A stretch of DNA of 64,000 nt. Origin: Limnoperna fortunei (Eukaryota > Mollusca > Bivalvia > Mytilida > Modiolidae). The DNA lies in assembly GCA_944474755.1 (NCBI GenBank), contig OX104117.1, forward strand, positions 37,279,222 through 37,343,221. The letters run 5' to 3'. The translations under genes and the position numbers were made by a program. Below the pieces are notes generated by a model. It was not told the origin of the DNA. It saw only the letters and a list, made by a program, of their open reading frames with translations, and searched no databases. Of this stretch, positions 26,463 to 38,034 are shown one piece after another; the first letter of the stretch is position 1, and each line of letters begins with the position of its first letter.

Positions 26463-26825
26463 TTATGAACATGGCTTATCATGCAAATTGTTCTCAGTCA
26501 AGACACGAGACAATTTTTTGAAATAATTGCTATTGTTCTGAGCGACTGCACTCTTAGCCCTATCTAGTGACCACTTCTGAGGTTTGAATTGTATGTTTTT
26601 TAATTGTTCCAATCTTGCAACCATAACATAGTCGTTGCCATTATACTGAATGTTGCTGGCCATATATATCAAGCGGTCCACCAACGACTTCTCTTCCTCA
26701 TTTTTCCCACTGAGCTCATGTGAAAGAGTAAGACGAATATGATATATCTTTGTGTAGGCTGATTGAAAAACAAAGTGCCAACAAGCATGAGATAATTGTT
26801 TTTTTAACTTACCATCATTTATCAA
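26463..26825 (-). other. Unidentified 120-codon open frame
   Basis: A minus-strand open frame with soluble-protein-like composition: it includes the acidic/basic stretch GKNEEEKSLVDRL, then YMASNIQYNGNDYVMVARL and KNIQFKPQKWSLDRAKSAV. It has no ATG at its 5' end (the first codon is TTG), so it would be an internal or terminal exon, or a transposon remnant. A GATG|GTAAGT donor-like site lies near its 5' end, which would instead put most of it in an intron. I recognise no family. Confidence 0.25.
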
Positions 26826-26905
26826 AGATTAATAGGTTCTTACATACGTCTATGTGAAAGACCGGGGGATCTTCCACGAGTGATAGAAATTTTGATGTTC
26901 TTTCT

Positions 26906-26955
26906 CGAGTTGAGCACAACTCGTATATATATGTGTGTGTGTATTATATATATAG
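26906..26955. repeat. Small hairpin followed by a (TA)/(TG) microsatellite
   Basis: CGAGTTG-AGCA-CAACTCG (26906-26923) is a 7-bp stem hairpin. It is followed at once by TATATATATGTGTGTGTG and a further TA run. Confidence 0.8.
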
Positions 26956-27231
26956 TTAGAACTTGTGTTAAGGATTGAATATTTTGGGGATGTGATATGG
27001 TTAGGTGTTGTTAGTGTTTGACTTTTTATTATTTATAGGTGCTAGTATATGTGAATTAACCAAAATCTAAGTAGTTCCAGTAGTATAATTGGGTATTACA
27101 CCTGATCAGTACAATCAGGAGATTGAGTTTTGAACCCTCACTGGGATCATGGGTGTGATTTTGGTTAAACGTATATGCAATGTATGTTCTTATGCTGATA
27201 TATTGGTAATAAAATAAGTTCATATCTACCA

Positions 27232-27356
27232 GGGTCACCATGGTCATCTATGCAGCTTAATTCTTCATCTGACTGTAAAGGCTGCAAAAAATCAATCTCA
27301 TTCTCAGGGTCTTCATTGAATTCTCCACCACAAATCTCATGTCTGAAGACCTTCAT
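27232..27356 (-). other. Possible acidic coding exon, unidentified
   Basis: A minus-strand frame from ATG at 27356 encodes MKVFRHEICGGEFNEDPENE, then IDFLQPLQSDEELSCIDDHG and DPG. A donor-like G|GTAGAT follows at about 27231. The acidic, low-complexity C-terminal style resembles the tail of a transposase or a disordered exon. I found no partner exon, so this is weak. Confidence 0.2.
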
Positions 27357-27359
27357 TAC

Positions 27360-30183
27360 ACTCCCAGAGTTTAGGGACTGTACAATATAATGCCCCGCAA
27401 ACCCCTGGTATGGTTTTTCGAAATTAATAATTTTTTATCGGACTCCATTTTTGCTAAAAACTGTCGCAATTACCGACTGGGAAGCCATTTTTCCTCTTTG
27501 GCTGTGGCTTCGTACGAAATTGGGCAGACGATATGTGAATTTTCAATTTTAAACAAGTAATTGTTTTAAATTAAACCTTATTCTTACAGTGCTTTTATTT
27601 CGACTTTATTTTCATCTTAAAATAATGTTTATATCATAAAATTAACAATATATGTGAACGCGGACATAAAATCCATCGCGTTTCTAATGTTTACAAACAG
27701 CTGCGGACTACTGTTTGTTTCTTAGCTTCGTTTTGATTGGTTGAAATAGCCAGCAAAGATTGGGGCGCGTGAGATCATCTGTGCTGGGTCATCTGTATCA
27801 GATATAGGCCTACACCTTAAGAACTTTGGAAACGCTATCTGCAATATTGAGAGCCAGAAGTCTGAATAACCGACAGATACCTCCAGACTGGCAGATTAGA
27901 ATTATGGGGTATAATTGGCCACAAAAAATAAATAAAAAATTCTAAGCTATTACATTTATGTAACTATGTTGTCATTTTAAACGTTACATTGCATTCCGTT
28001 GTGAAGTGATTGTGTGTTTGTAGCTACAACATGTGCTCTGTCTTTGAATGAAACTATTTCCTAATTAAACATTATAATCAGAAAGTTAACTAAGGTCTGC
28101 CATTTAAAAATATTAAGGGATTTAAATTGCAATTACACTATAAATAAAACAGATGTTCGTTGCAAAACTTATAAAGAAACCTGGATTGCTGTAGTCGAAG
28201 CCTTGTCTTTGATTTAAAAAAGTGGGTAAGTACAAAATCGTCGTTAGTCTACAAAAATCTTGATGCTTCTTAAACTGTACAATATGACAAATAAGGTCGC
28301 TACTGTCTACTAACATAATTTTATCAGCTGGAAGCATCACATAGAGTGTTTAATAAAAGCTTTAGGCAAGGACAATTTACGTGGCAATATTACCTACACA
28401 TCCACAACGCTTTCAAACGAAGATATCCTTGCATTGTTGGATGCCAAAATTATGCAAATATCAGGAAAAAACAGTGTTGCATAGCGGCATCGTCTACATG
28501 TACAGGTACCATCAAAACTTCTGACAACAATTTTGACAGAAATGAAAAAAAGTAACACTTACTTGTTCTAGGAGTGATATAAATGAAATGTAGATCCTAA
28601 AAACTTCAAACTAATGTCCGAGTCTCTCTGCCAATGTACGAGCATTACTTTTTTAACTTTTTTTTTTTGACACTGTGCACCAACATCCCACATACTCTTC
28701 TTTCTCAAAATTCTTAAACACTATTGTTTTAAAAAAAATAGATAATATAAAGACCTGCCGCTAGAAATCTTGACAGAACTTATTTCGTTTTCAATGATTC
28801 TAAATCTAAATACACGAAAGATGTCATTTGTCAAAAGTAACGTTTTTAATTTACACTTATTGAATGCTTTTTACAACAAACTAGTGGCATCGCTAAGGGT
28901 ACTTAGTGTTTCTCTTATTGCCGACCTGTTTTGTACTCTTATAAAGCTTGAGTCATGAAGGCCTACTAAAAAGAAAAAAAAACAGTGACCTAGACTTTTA
29001 GTTTTATATTTCGCTATATAGATATTGTTTTTTAGCTGAAAAATTCTAAGTTTGGAAGTTTTTGCAATTTATCTAACATAGCGACCTTGAAGTAAAAAAC
29101 GCCGCCAATACATTTAGGTCGATCACTTGGACTTGCTTCTAGAAGTAGACTAGAGATATACCACAAATTAGACTTATGACAGAATTTATGACTTCAACCT
29201 TCTAATCATCAACTTTCCTTTCATAGTAAGCCGCATACCAGCAGCATATGGTGTTTACATCCGATCGTTATACCAGATCCTTCCATTGGTATGGTGTTTC
29301 AATGTTGTAGACCGTACAACCCTGTTGAATAAAAAGCTGCTCAATCAATTAATTGTACCCAAGTTTACGTTATCCTTTTATAATTTGTATTTAAGTTACC
29401 ATGACTTCATTAATCGAAACTGATGGGATATCCATCTCTCAATATCATAATATTTTTTGCTATGTCATAGGTTGTCTTCTATATTTCTGTATTGTGACTT
29501 TTCTTTAGTCATGACAAGACGTATTTCATGTATTTAATTGGAACAGGTACTACTTATTTCATGTGTTTAATTGGAACACGTACTGCTCATTATTCGGAGC
29601 ACCTGGATTCGGGTTACTCAATTTCTGTGTGTGTGTGTTTGGTTTTATTTCATGTAAAAATATGATTATCTATAAGTCCGGATTTGTAATCGGCCCTTGA
29701 ATTTCGGTTCTTATTGTTCGTTTAGTCGGTTTTCTATTTTTCTTAAGTGTGAAATAGTCCCAGACGTGTACTATTAATTACAGAAGCGTATAAGTGCCAC
29801 ATTTATTTTAATTTTTTTAATTTGTCGACTTTAATCTTGGAAATTCCAACTTTATTCTTAGAATTATTAATTGTATTTGTGGAATTATCAACTTTAATCT
29901 TGGAAAATCCAACCTTATTCTTGTGAATGCACTGGAAAAGTATGGGAAGTGGCGGAAATTTTAGCCATTTGTAGCGGCTACAACGAGCCTTCTCTTATCG
30001 ACATCTACAAAAGATGCCTTTATCACTCTCCAAAAACATTACCTACTATGTTCCGCGGTCAGGATTTCCATATTATTACCTGACAACTTCCCAACGAAAG
30101 GACATCCCTTATCCGCCACTTATGTCTTATATAATACATACATCCATATTGCGAAAACCGTTATATATCTTATTGCTGCAGAA
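27360..30183. other. Intergenic, short tandem duplications only
   Basis: No gene is supported. A 38-bp unit containing ATTTCATGTRTTTAATTGGA is present twice at about 29524-29585. Degenerate units of about 21 bp resembling CAACTTTAATCTTGGAAAT run from about 29820 to 29930. Confidence 0.5.
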
Positions 30184-30233
30184 TTGATGATTTTTTTCAT
30201 TTTGCAACTCCCGCTTCATTTATTTAAATACGA

Positions 30234-30446
30234 CACTACGAATAAAGCAAAGCTTTATTTATACAATAGTTGCTTATATAGAGGGCATTGTCATGATATC
30301 TTGACTGCACAAGGGAGAGTGGTATTGCCTGAAACATTGATAATGCCGAAGGCAAGGGCATTATCAATGTTTAAGGCAATACCACTGTCCCGAGTGCTGT
30401 CAAGTATCATGACAATGCCAGCTATATCAGCAACTATTATATTTAT
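30234..30446. repeat. Fold-back element
   Basis: AGTTGCTTATATAGAGGGCA, then TTGTCATGATATCTTGAC and GGTATTGCCTGAAACATTGA pair with the downstream inverse, TCAATGTTTAAGGCAATACC, then GTCAAGTATCATGACAATGC and AGCAACTATTA. The central palindrome is TGCCGAAGGCAAGGGCA. The plus frame across 30184-30462 is a by-product. Confidence 0.88.
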
Positions 30447-30671
30447 TTTATTGAAGAGTTAAGAAACTATGTATTTAAGACTGTGTTATGTATTTGTAGC
30501 TGCTTGCTGTATGATTTGAATGTGGGCCTCATGATATTTCATTGTTTGTCATTTTTAGGCTATACACAGTTAGTTTTCTATAAACTTTATGTCATTTTTT
30601 CCTCATTTGGGTTGTACATGTATATATATTTTTTATAAATTAAAAATAAAAAGTTTTATGTTGCTTGTTAA

Positions 30672-30726
30672 TAGAGAGGACATTACCACGACGTGATGGG
30701 CGTTATCACGGCGTGATAATGCCCTC
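30672..30726. repeat. Small inverted repeat
   Basis: GAGGACATTACCACGACGTG is mirrored by CACGGCGTGATAATGCCCTC around a short loop. Confidence 0.75.
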
Positions 30727-31198
30727 ATGTCAAAACACTGCAATTTAATTAATACCAGCTGACCTTGTTTTATCCAATTGATTCAAACATAATTTTACTG
30801 ATATGAAATAATTGTAAATAATGACGTCAGTTCCTGGTACCTTGTCCTTACTTCTAACGATATTTAGTATTATGTTCTGCTTTACGACACGTTGTCGTAT
30901 CACTCTCCGGCACAGAGAACATAACTGGTTCCCAGATATAACCTCTGCCACACGTCATTCTCCGTTTACTGCGGGACTACATTTGTGTCTGCTGGTAACG
31001 TTTGTAAACAAAGAATGATGTTTTTTTTATTTTTATATAGTCGTTTTATAGCGAGCATCGCAGATGCGAGCTATACGGTTACAATCGTGTGTGTAAAAAA
31101 AGTCACGTGATCCATATGAACAAATCCATTTCAGATGGTAGCTGAGCTATCCGAAGAAAATATTGTAGACGAACGAAAAAATATATAATATAATATGA

Positions 31199-31292
31199 CT
31201 GACAATGTGCGATGCTCGCATTTAGGCTGCGCCTATTTATGAATGTACGCGCCGCCTAAAATGCGAGCATCGCACATTGTTCATGTCGTTAC
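31199..31292. repeat. Inverted repeat flanking a GC-rich loop
   Basis: GACAATGTGCGATGCTCGCA then TTTAGGC is mirrored by GCCTAAAATGCGAGCATCGC then ACATTGTTC. A related fragment (GCGAGCATCGCAGATGCGAG) occurs at 31051-31070, so the segment 31040-31300 is probably one composite element. Confidence 0.85.
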
Positions 31293-31299
31293 TTCAGAG

Positions 31300-32900
31300 C
31301 CCCCTAATAATGCCTCTACATTCCATTGATGACGTGACGCTATAATGTGTTGGTGACGTCACAAAACTCAATTTCAAATACAGCGTTTTAAATTGAAAAT
31401 AATTTGTCTGGCATTTTTGTAGTAATTTCAAAAATAAGCACTTTAATTTTATATAGCCGTTTGTAAAAAAAAGCGATAATACCTGGTTTCGCTAACGCGA
31501 GACCCGGTATTTGCGTAAATTCCCAATGCATTCCGAGTAGCCCAGGTTTTTTTTCAATAATCATATTTTGGGTCTCGTGAAATTTGGCAGACTCTGTACA
31601 TTAAATTTAATATGTTCTAAATCAGGGCCGTAAATTGTGTTTGGAGGAGAGGCATTAAAGGCGGGGGTCTTGGGGCGCCTAGCCCCCTGAAGCTTAGCAC
31701 ATTTTTGTGCAAAATCCTGCATAAGGAGTGCAAAATCCTGCATAAGGATATATGTGTATAAAACTGAATTTTGTTTACCGAGACAATAAAAATTTTACTA
31801 TCTTGGGTTTGATAGCAAGCACAGCTCGCAAACGGTGAGCTCTACGGCAATTACGTGTCATGTGATCAAAATGAAATCACGTCATCAAAATCTGCTTAAT
31901 GCTGATATTGATTTTTTTTCGTCCGGAAGTTGATATCGTAAAAAAACTGGAACAAAGTGAATGAAGAAGCACTAAATTTAATTAGTCTGGGATCCTGACT
32001 AAATATTCTCATTACCGTAAGCAGACTTCCGGTTCGAATATACAGTCAGGTCACCAGCAATGAATCCGGTCAAAATTTTGACCGGTTTTGCAACATTCGG
32101 AATGCCTCAAAATTTACGTCATTATTAACAGTAACTGACGTAACTCCGATACAAAGCATTATGACGTAACGTCCGGCGTCCGGGTAAACAAATCAAATAC
32201 AGTTTATCAAAAGAATGCTTTTATAGATTCATGTATCGAATGTGGAAATAACTTACAGAGATTTGTCAGTTTAACTCGAAAGCCGGAAAACAAGAAGCAG
32301 GTAGCTACTTTATTTAAATTGTACTCTGACATAAATTTCCAACGGAACGAAACGCGCGAAAAGTTAGCTAAAACATGGCGTTTTAAACAACCAATCAAAC
32401 CGGGTAGTAAACTGGTTGTGACCTGGGGTTATATTTGAAAGTGAAGCTTGCGTAAATGAAAAATATTGCACCCGGGGACCAGGTTATAAATTTAATTTTA
32501 AAGAAAGACTTAAAAAAATAAATTTGACAACGATAAAAAGTTAATGTTATATTTAAAAATGACAACAAAAATTTCATACTATTTTTTGCAATCTCTAAAT
32601 CGATCTTAAAAAACTGACAATCAAATTACATTTCATGTGACGTCACCATTACAAAGAAAGACGTCACGTGACCACTGGAATTTAGAGGCACATTTAGGGT
32701 GTTCGGAAGTAACGTCAATTATGAAATGCACATTATATATTGATAATAAAAGACTATATTGTCTGTGCTCTCATTTTGGCAATGCCTACTCCATATTACA
32801 CGTTTGATAGTTTTACATTGCAATTACTTGTTGTTTGTACGCGAAGCGTATCTGCCATGATAGGTATCTCTCACAATGTCAACCAATGTTATGGCAGAGG
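31300..32900. other. Intergenic with small hairpins, no gene seen
   Basis: A hairpin lies at about 31482-31510 (ACCTGGTTTCGC…GCGAGACCCGGT). The palindrome GGTCAAAATTTTGACC lies at about 32069-32084. A pair of direct copies of TGCAAAATCCTGCATAAGGA lies near 31708-31750. No coding signal that I trust. Confidence 0.5.
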
Positions 32901-32927
32901 TGATTGTGTTTGACGTAGGATACCCAA

Positions 32928-33262
32928 GGATACCCAGAATCCTTTGCGTGGAGATTAAATACGAATCTGTTTGTGACGTCAGGCTATCACTCGAATACGC
33001 GCCGAAAATTTCAAGTCAAAAATCAGCTAGAAGTGCACTTTTTTCATGTTTTTCAGTGGTATAAAATGAATTTCTGGTTGCAGAATAAAAACAATATTCG
33101 TACATTGGAAGAAAATATCAAGTTTATTTGTACTTGCCGCGAAACAGTTAAGAAATGCTCGGCAGAGCCTCGCATTTCTACCTGTTTTTTAAGGCTCGTA
33201 CAAATAAACTGTATATTTTCTGACAATGTACGAATATTGTATATACATGTATCTCAAGTGGA
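32928..33262 (+). repeat. Fold-back element, copy 1 of 2
   Basis: It begins with the same 29-bp sequence that abuts the satellite edge. It continues through GTGACGTCAGGCTATCACTC and GCGCCGAAAATTTCAAGTC into a large hairpin (33092-33241). In that hairpin, ACAATATTCGTACATTGGAA and AGTTTATTTGTACTTG pair with CGTACAAATAAACTGTATAT and GACAATGTACGAATATTGT. A second copy lies inverted at 54930-55247 inside an aminopeptidase intron. Non-autonomous; no protein. Confidence 0.85.
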
Positions 33263-33539
33263 ACCCATTTTGAGATAACATCTGAAAGGTTTAAATTCTC
33301 CATTTGTTGTGTTGTATTTTGAGTATTTAATCTAACTGTAGTTTTTATTTATATTATATTAAATCAAATGTTATCAAGTTCTTTTATTATGTTAATACAG
33401 TTTCAAGTTTATAATGTTCGTTTGATTAATTGGAATTACGTAAGGATAACTGACAATAATGGTCAACTGAGGCGCTGGGACCATACTGGAAGTTGTTACG
33501 TTTACATTGTTCGACCCACAGAGCTGCCACTTGGACAGA

Positions 33540-33670
33540 GGAGGCCTTCTCGTACATGTAAGAGATAAGGTCATAATACGGAAAACCTGGATTCGGGCCG
33601 TAGTAGCTGACGTGTTTGAAATGTGCCACTCTCCTTCAACGATAAAACTACTTTTGCAGATTTCAAAAAG
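33540..33670 (+). repeat. Dispersed repeat family 1, fragment
   Basis: GGTCATAATACGGAAAACCT followed by TGACGTGTTTGAAATGTG and CACTCTCCTTCAACGAT matches the copy at 58725-58775 and the inverse of the copy at 53440. It overlaps several short frames that are not genes. Confidence 0.65.
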
Positions 33671-33789
33671 AGAATGTTCATTGCAGCCTATACAAATGGG
33701 TTACTTCTATAAAAAAGTAATATGGGGTATGAAGAAATACTACGTACGGTTAGCATCCTGTTCTGTAACAAACATGTGGTTAGTTTTAA

Positions 33790-33985
33790 ATTTACTCATC
33801 GGAGTGTCAACGCTGGGATTTTGAGTTTGAACCTAACTTCGGACAAGGTGTACTACACTCTAAACCTAATTGACAAGAATTGTGATTTTTCTGAAGATGG
33901 TGGGGTTATCGCTGTACTCAAGTTCTTTCTCGTAAAACAAGCTAGTAGTCACCAGTAAAGAAAATCTGCGTTAAACACCATTCAA
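33790..33985 (+). repeat. Degenerate tRNA-headed SINE fragment
   Basis: GGTGTACTACACTCTAAACC followed by TAATTGACAAGAATTG and, at the end, GCGTTAAACACCATTCAAAG matches the body and tail of the intact SINE at 52318-52582. The tRNA-like head is almost gone. Confidence 0.65.
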
Positions 33986-34212
33986 AGAAGCATCTCGTGT
34001 TTGAAGTATTCAAATCACTGATACTAGAGATATGCTTTACTATTGGAAACACAAAATTATTCAAATATTTTAAAAAATTGTCACTCGAGATATTGGTTAT
34101 AAATTCTTTGTTGTAATCAAAGTTATTAGCAGTGAGTTGCAAAAGCTTTCAATCAGCCATGCCAGCGATATGCAAGCATCACTTTTTAACTAGTTTAAAC
34201 GTATATTAATTT

Positions 34213-34425
34213 ATGGCCGGATTTCACAGAGTGAAAATCCGGGTTATAATATGGTTAATGTCGGGCGGGCGAGCGGGGAAAAAATTTTCGCAACAGTTTT
34301 CTCAGCAACTACTAATCACATTCTCTTGAAATTTGGTTTTGCAGAATCGGCATAGCCTCCCATAAAGTGGGATTCGATTTCAGGTCTGTCGCTCACCTAC
34401 TTCCTGTTTAACGAAATCCGGCCAT
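34213..34425. mobile_element. Small element with perfect 13-bp terminal inverted repeats
   Basis: ATGGCCGGATTTC (34213-34225) and its exact inverse GAAATCCGGCCAT (34413-34425) bound a 213-bp segment. It has no coding capacity and includes a GC-rich stretch (CGGGCGGGCGAGCGGGG). Size and ends fit a MITE-like non-autonomous DNA element. The superfamily cannot be told from the sequence. Confidence 0.7.
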
Positions 34426-34429
34426 TTCT

Positions 34430-35565
34430 GTCTTTAAAGGATTTTTAAATTGTAGAATGTTCTAATTGATCTATTGATCATAATGTGAGGGTTCTGATTT
34501 TACTTTTGTTATTTATGAAGAAACGGCTCGCTTGTGTACCTTAGCAGATTTTAAAGAATGACGTGCTTAATCAAGAAGGGATTGCTTAATCTTTCTTGAG
34601 AGTTCGTGTCGCTGGCTTTTTGTGCTTTGTTTTGTTGTTGTTTGTCCCATGGCTGTGAATAAGTATTTTTGAACTTTAAATTTTAATTGCCACTTTTATA
34701 TTTCTTCACTATTTCAGATTTCCCGCGTGATTTTGCTTTCTGTAATTGGTTGTCCCAATGTTCGCTTGTGAGAAATTATGTTTTTAAAATGCTTTATATA
34801 AAATCCATTTTCCTGTTAAATTTTTTATCAAAAATGGAATAATAAAAATGTAACAGTTCGTTGTTTTCTAAAAATACATTTTTGTAGTTTTAAATTTAAA
34901 CTGTAAAAGCTCATTTGAATCAATTGGCGATTTAGAAATACATCGATGTTAAGAGATCAAATACGCTTATATTTCGCCCTAATTTTATCTGTTGACATTA
35001 TTATGACATTTGAGAACTGGACACACGACTTACTTTTATTCTTATCAATACGAACAAAGATTGTACTGTTCCCAATCTGAGTTATAACGTCATGTCCATT
35101 CATCTATATAAGTGCGTAGATTTGATTAAATTATAAACTGATAAACTACAAAGAAACTAGTCCGATTATATTATTGATGATCTGTTATTTTTCTCTTTAA
35201 ACTTAGTTTAATAATTACAACAGTGGTTTGCGATTAGATAATACGCTACATTAAAGTGCATGTTCATACAGGGAAAATTGTATTATTACATGTTTAATGT
35301 ATGTTTCGATATTTAATTAGCCTCGTTTACATGTCTACTGTCAATAACCTAAAGCATGTTTAACTCCAAAAATGTAGACCATGACTAATGACGAACTTTG
35401 TAAACGCATTCGGAATATTTTTGACAAGACATTCATTATATATCTTGCATAAAATATAGAGAAAATCCTACAGTTACATTGTGGTGGGAATTGAGAACAA
35501 AACAATTAATGTAATGTAATACCTAGACAACTACACCAGACTCGCTTTCTCTAGTCAAACCAAGA
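34430..35565. other. Intergenic, no gene seen
   Basis: AT-rich DNA with no frame, repeat or site that I can support. Confidence 0.4.
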
Positions 35566-35569
35566 CTCA

Positions 35570-36878
35570 TACATCTACATCTACATCTACATATACGAAG
35601 AACCATCATATGGCTGATGACTACTCTTCGGCGCAGAGGCGCAACAGACAGCTTGTTAAAAAAAATATTAATAAACCCCAAGAACTAGGGGGAAAAATAT
35701 ATATAATATTTAAATATTACAAAAAGAAAAGTAAGAAAAGAAACAAACATTTTTTGTTATTTTTTATATTAATATAAAAACTATTTACAACAACTGCTTG
35801 GTAATTAATATGTGAAAAAATGACTTTGGACCAAGGTTTTAAACTGGTCCAGAGTGTTTGCTATTACTATATTTGCTGGTAGTTTGTTCCAAAGTGTTAT
35901 TGTGAAGGGAAAAAAACTGTATTTAAAGTAGTCTGTTCGGGTACTGTAAATTTGATACTGTGAAGGGTTTGTGTGTCTAGTGTTGGTATTTGGTTGTGGG
36001 ATGAGGTAAAGTGTTGGGTTTATTGCGACGATGTTGTGTGTAATTTTATAAAACATGGTGATTCTGTTGATGTTCCTTCTTTGTTCTAACGTTGGCCACT
36101 TTAGATGTTCAATCATGGAGGAGACACTGCTGGTGTTATGGTATCTGTTGGTTACATACCTCGCAGCTCTCCTCTGTACATTTTCTAGCTTGTCCTTTAA
36201 CGTTTTGGTGTTGGGTGACCATACTGACGAGCAATATTCAAGGTTTGACCGAACCATAGATTTGTATGCTAGACTCTTTGTTTCTTCGTTTTTAATTTGT
36301 AAGTTACGCTTTAGGAAGCCTAAGATCTTACTTGCTTTGTTTGAGATATTGTTAATATGAGTGTCCCATTTCATGTTGTTTGATAATGTGACGCCTAGAT
36401 ACTTAGCAGTTTCTACTGATTCAAGTTTGTGTCCTTTTAAAATGTAGTCATGTTTAATTGGTGAGTGTGATCTTGTTACACTTAACGAGTTACATTTTTC
36501 TGGATGAAACTGCATCCCCCATGATTTTTCCCATTCAGCTAAGTTATTGAGGTCATTTTGTAGAGTAATGCAATCTTGTCTGTTTCTGATGGATCTATAA
36601 AGAATGCAATCATCTGCAAATAAGCGTGTATTTGAGTTGGCGACAGAAGGTAAGTCGTTTATGAATATCAAAAATAATAATGGCCCTAACACTGACCCTT
36701 GAGGTACCCCACTAACTACTGGTAGTGGGCTAGACACTTCCCCATCAAGAGTTACTTGTTGCATTCTATTACTCAAGAAAGAAGAAATCCACTCCCATGT
36801 GTTTCCTCTTATACCGTAATTTTCAAGCTTGCACAGTAATCTCTTGTGGGGAACTTTGTCATAGGTGCGCCTAACCCA
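35570..36878 (-). mobile_element. 5'-truncated non-LTR retrotransposon, reverse transcriptase
   Basis: One uninterrupted minus-strand frame runs from about 36878 to a stop at 35805 (about 357 codons). It enters mid-domain at TYDKVPHKRLL, equivalent to the usual AFDKVPH. It then shows SGVPQGSVLGPLLFLIFIND, the catalytic FADD (FADDCILY) and KYLGVTL. A C-terminal region with QRRAARYVTNRY and LEQRRNINRITMF is typical of Jockey/CR1-like elements in invertebrates. The N-terminal fingers, endonuclease and ORF1 are missing, and upstream DNA is unrelated (break near 36878). Downstream of the stop, about 200 bp of 3' UTR ends in an (ATGTAG)n microsatellite (plus-strand ACATCT repeats, 35571-35602), the expected 3' tail of such elements. 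It lies about 0.5 kb upstream of, and antisense to, the aminopeptidase gene. No internal stop, so insertion was fairly recent. Confidence 0.9.
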
Positions 36879-37390
36879 CGTGGCCTAACCTAACAAATAT
36901 TGGGAAGTCTAATAAATAAGAGCATAGAGAGTTTTCAACACCAAAAGTCGAAAAGTTGTGCAAAAACTATATAAATTATGGAACTAATTTAATTTTACTT
37001 TTGGCAATGCAGCAAATTAAGAACGCGTCGCGTCGTTCTTGAAGATATGCTTAACGACACTGATTTATTCTGCGTTATGATAATTGTAATAATAAGTTAT
37101 TCCGAAAATATTTACTTGTCAGAATTAATAATTTTAAAATAAGTGCTATCTAATACCGGAATACTACATCTCATGTTTATTACCTGTAGTAATTCTACCT
37201 GGTTCGGTACTTATCGTGTATCTGTAGATCGTCAGTATTACTGTTTAATAACCGGCCTAATAGCATAGGCATGTTTCGACGGTTAAGTGCTGACTTCTGG
37301 CTTATGACAGAAATCGTAATATGATAATTCGGCTACAAGTGCAATGACTTTAGTTTTCTTGCATATTGATTAATGAAATAATTGTGCAAA
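36879..37390. promoter_or_regulatory. Upstream region of the aminopeptidase gene
   Basis: This is the interval between the truncated retrotransposon and the start codon. It must hold the 5' UTR, and probably the promoter unless a distal 5' non-coding exon exists. I see no convincing TATA or initiator. A TAA stop lies three codons before the ATG, in frame. The start context CAAAATGG has A at -3 and G at +4, a good initiation context. Confidence 0.35.
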
Positions 37391-38034
37391 ATGGATACAA
37401 AACCTTACAATGGATATGCTGTAAGAAAAAGAATTGTGTATTTAGTTGGATTTTTGTTTATTGCAATTCCAATAGTTGTTGGAGTACTTGTGTGGCATTT
37501 TATGCCGAAATGTGGCGAAAACAATAACTTTATTGGTGATTCGGGTGCTAATCAAGGTGATAAAAGTTCTACAAGTACCAATATTAAAACAACTGCAACT
37601 GTGGCTGCTTCAGCAACAACAACAACAACGGCAAAACCGTCTGTTTTGGAACCTTGGAAGAATCTTAGACTGTCAAGAGATGTTCTTCCTATTCATTATG
37701 ACATTACGTTGTATCCAGATTTTTACGACGACCATAGTTGGTTTTATGGGAACGAAACCATTGAAATTATGGTGCACAAAGAAACCAAATTTATTCTTAT
37801 TCATTACAATTATTTAAATATCACAAGCACAACATTAAAAGATTCAAACGGGAATAAAATTAACATAATGACCGATAGATATGAAGAAAATCAGTTCTGG
37901 ATTGTTGAAACAAAAAATCCGTTATCAGCCGGATCAACTGTTTTTCTGGAACTTCAATTCGACGGATCACTGTCTCGGGCAATTGTTGGATTCTACAAGA
38001 GCAGCTACGTCAATTCTATTACGAAGGAAACTAG
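37391..38034 (+). CDS. Aminopeptidase exon 1
   Basis: Encodes the cytoplasmic tail, signal-anchor helix, Thr-rich stalk and first half of the N-terminal domain, with sequons such as NETI and NITS. It ends ETAG… in phase 2 at AG|GCAAGT, a GC-AG donor. Reading through gives TRQV and a stop, which breaks the family pattern; joining to exon 2 gives [12 protein letters not shown], as expected. Confidence 0.93.

Noticed and set aside
30184..30462. 92-codon plus-strand frame
   Set aside because: Spans both arms of a fold-back element; its two halves are mirror images at DNA level.
36055..36360. 101-codon plus-strand frame
   Set aside because: Antisense shadow of the reverse transcriptase frame.
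37476..37817. 113-codon plus-strand frame
   Set aside because: Alternative-frame shadow inside aminopeptidase exon 1; the Gln-rich part is the shifted ACA repeat of the Thr stalk.
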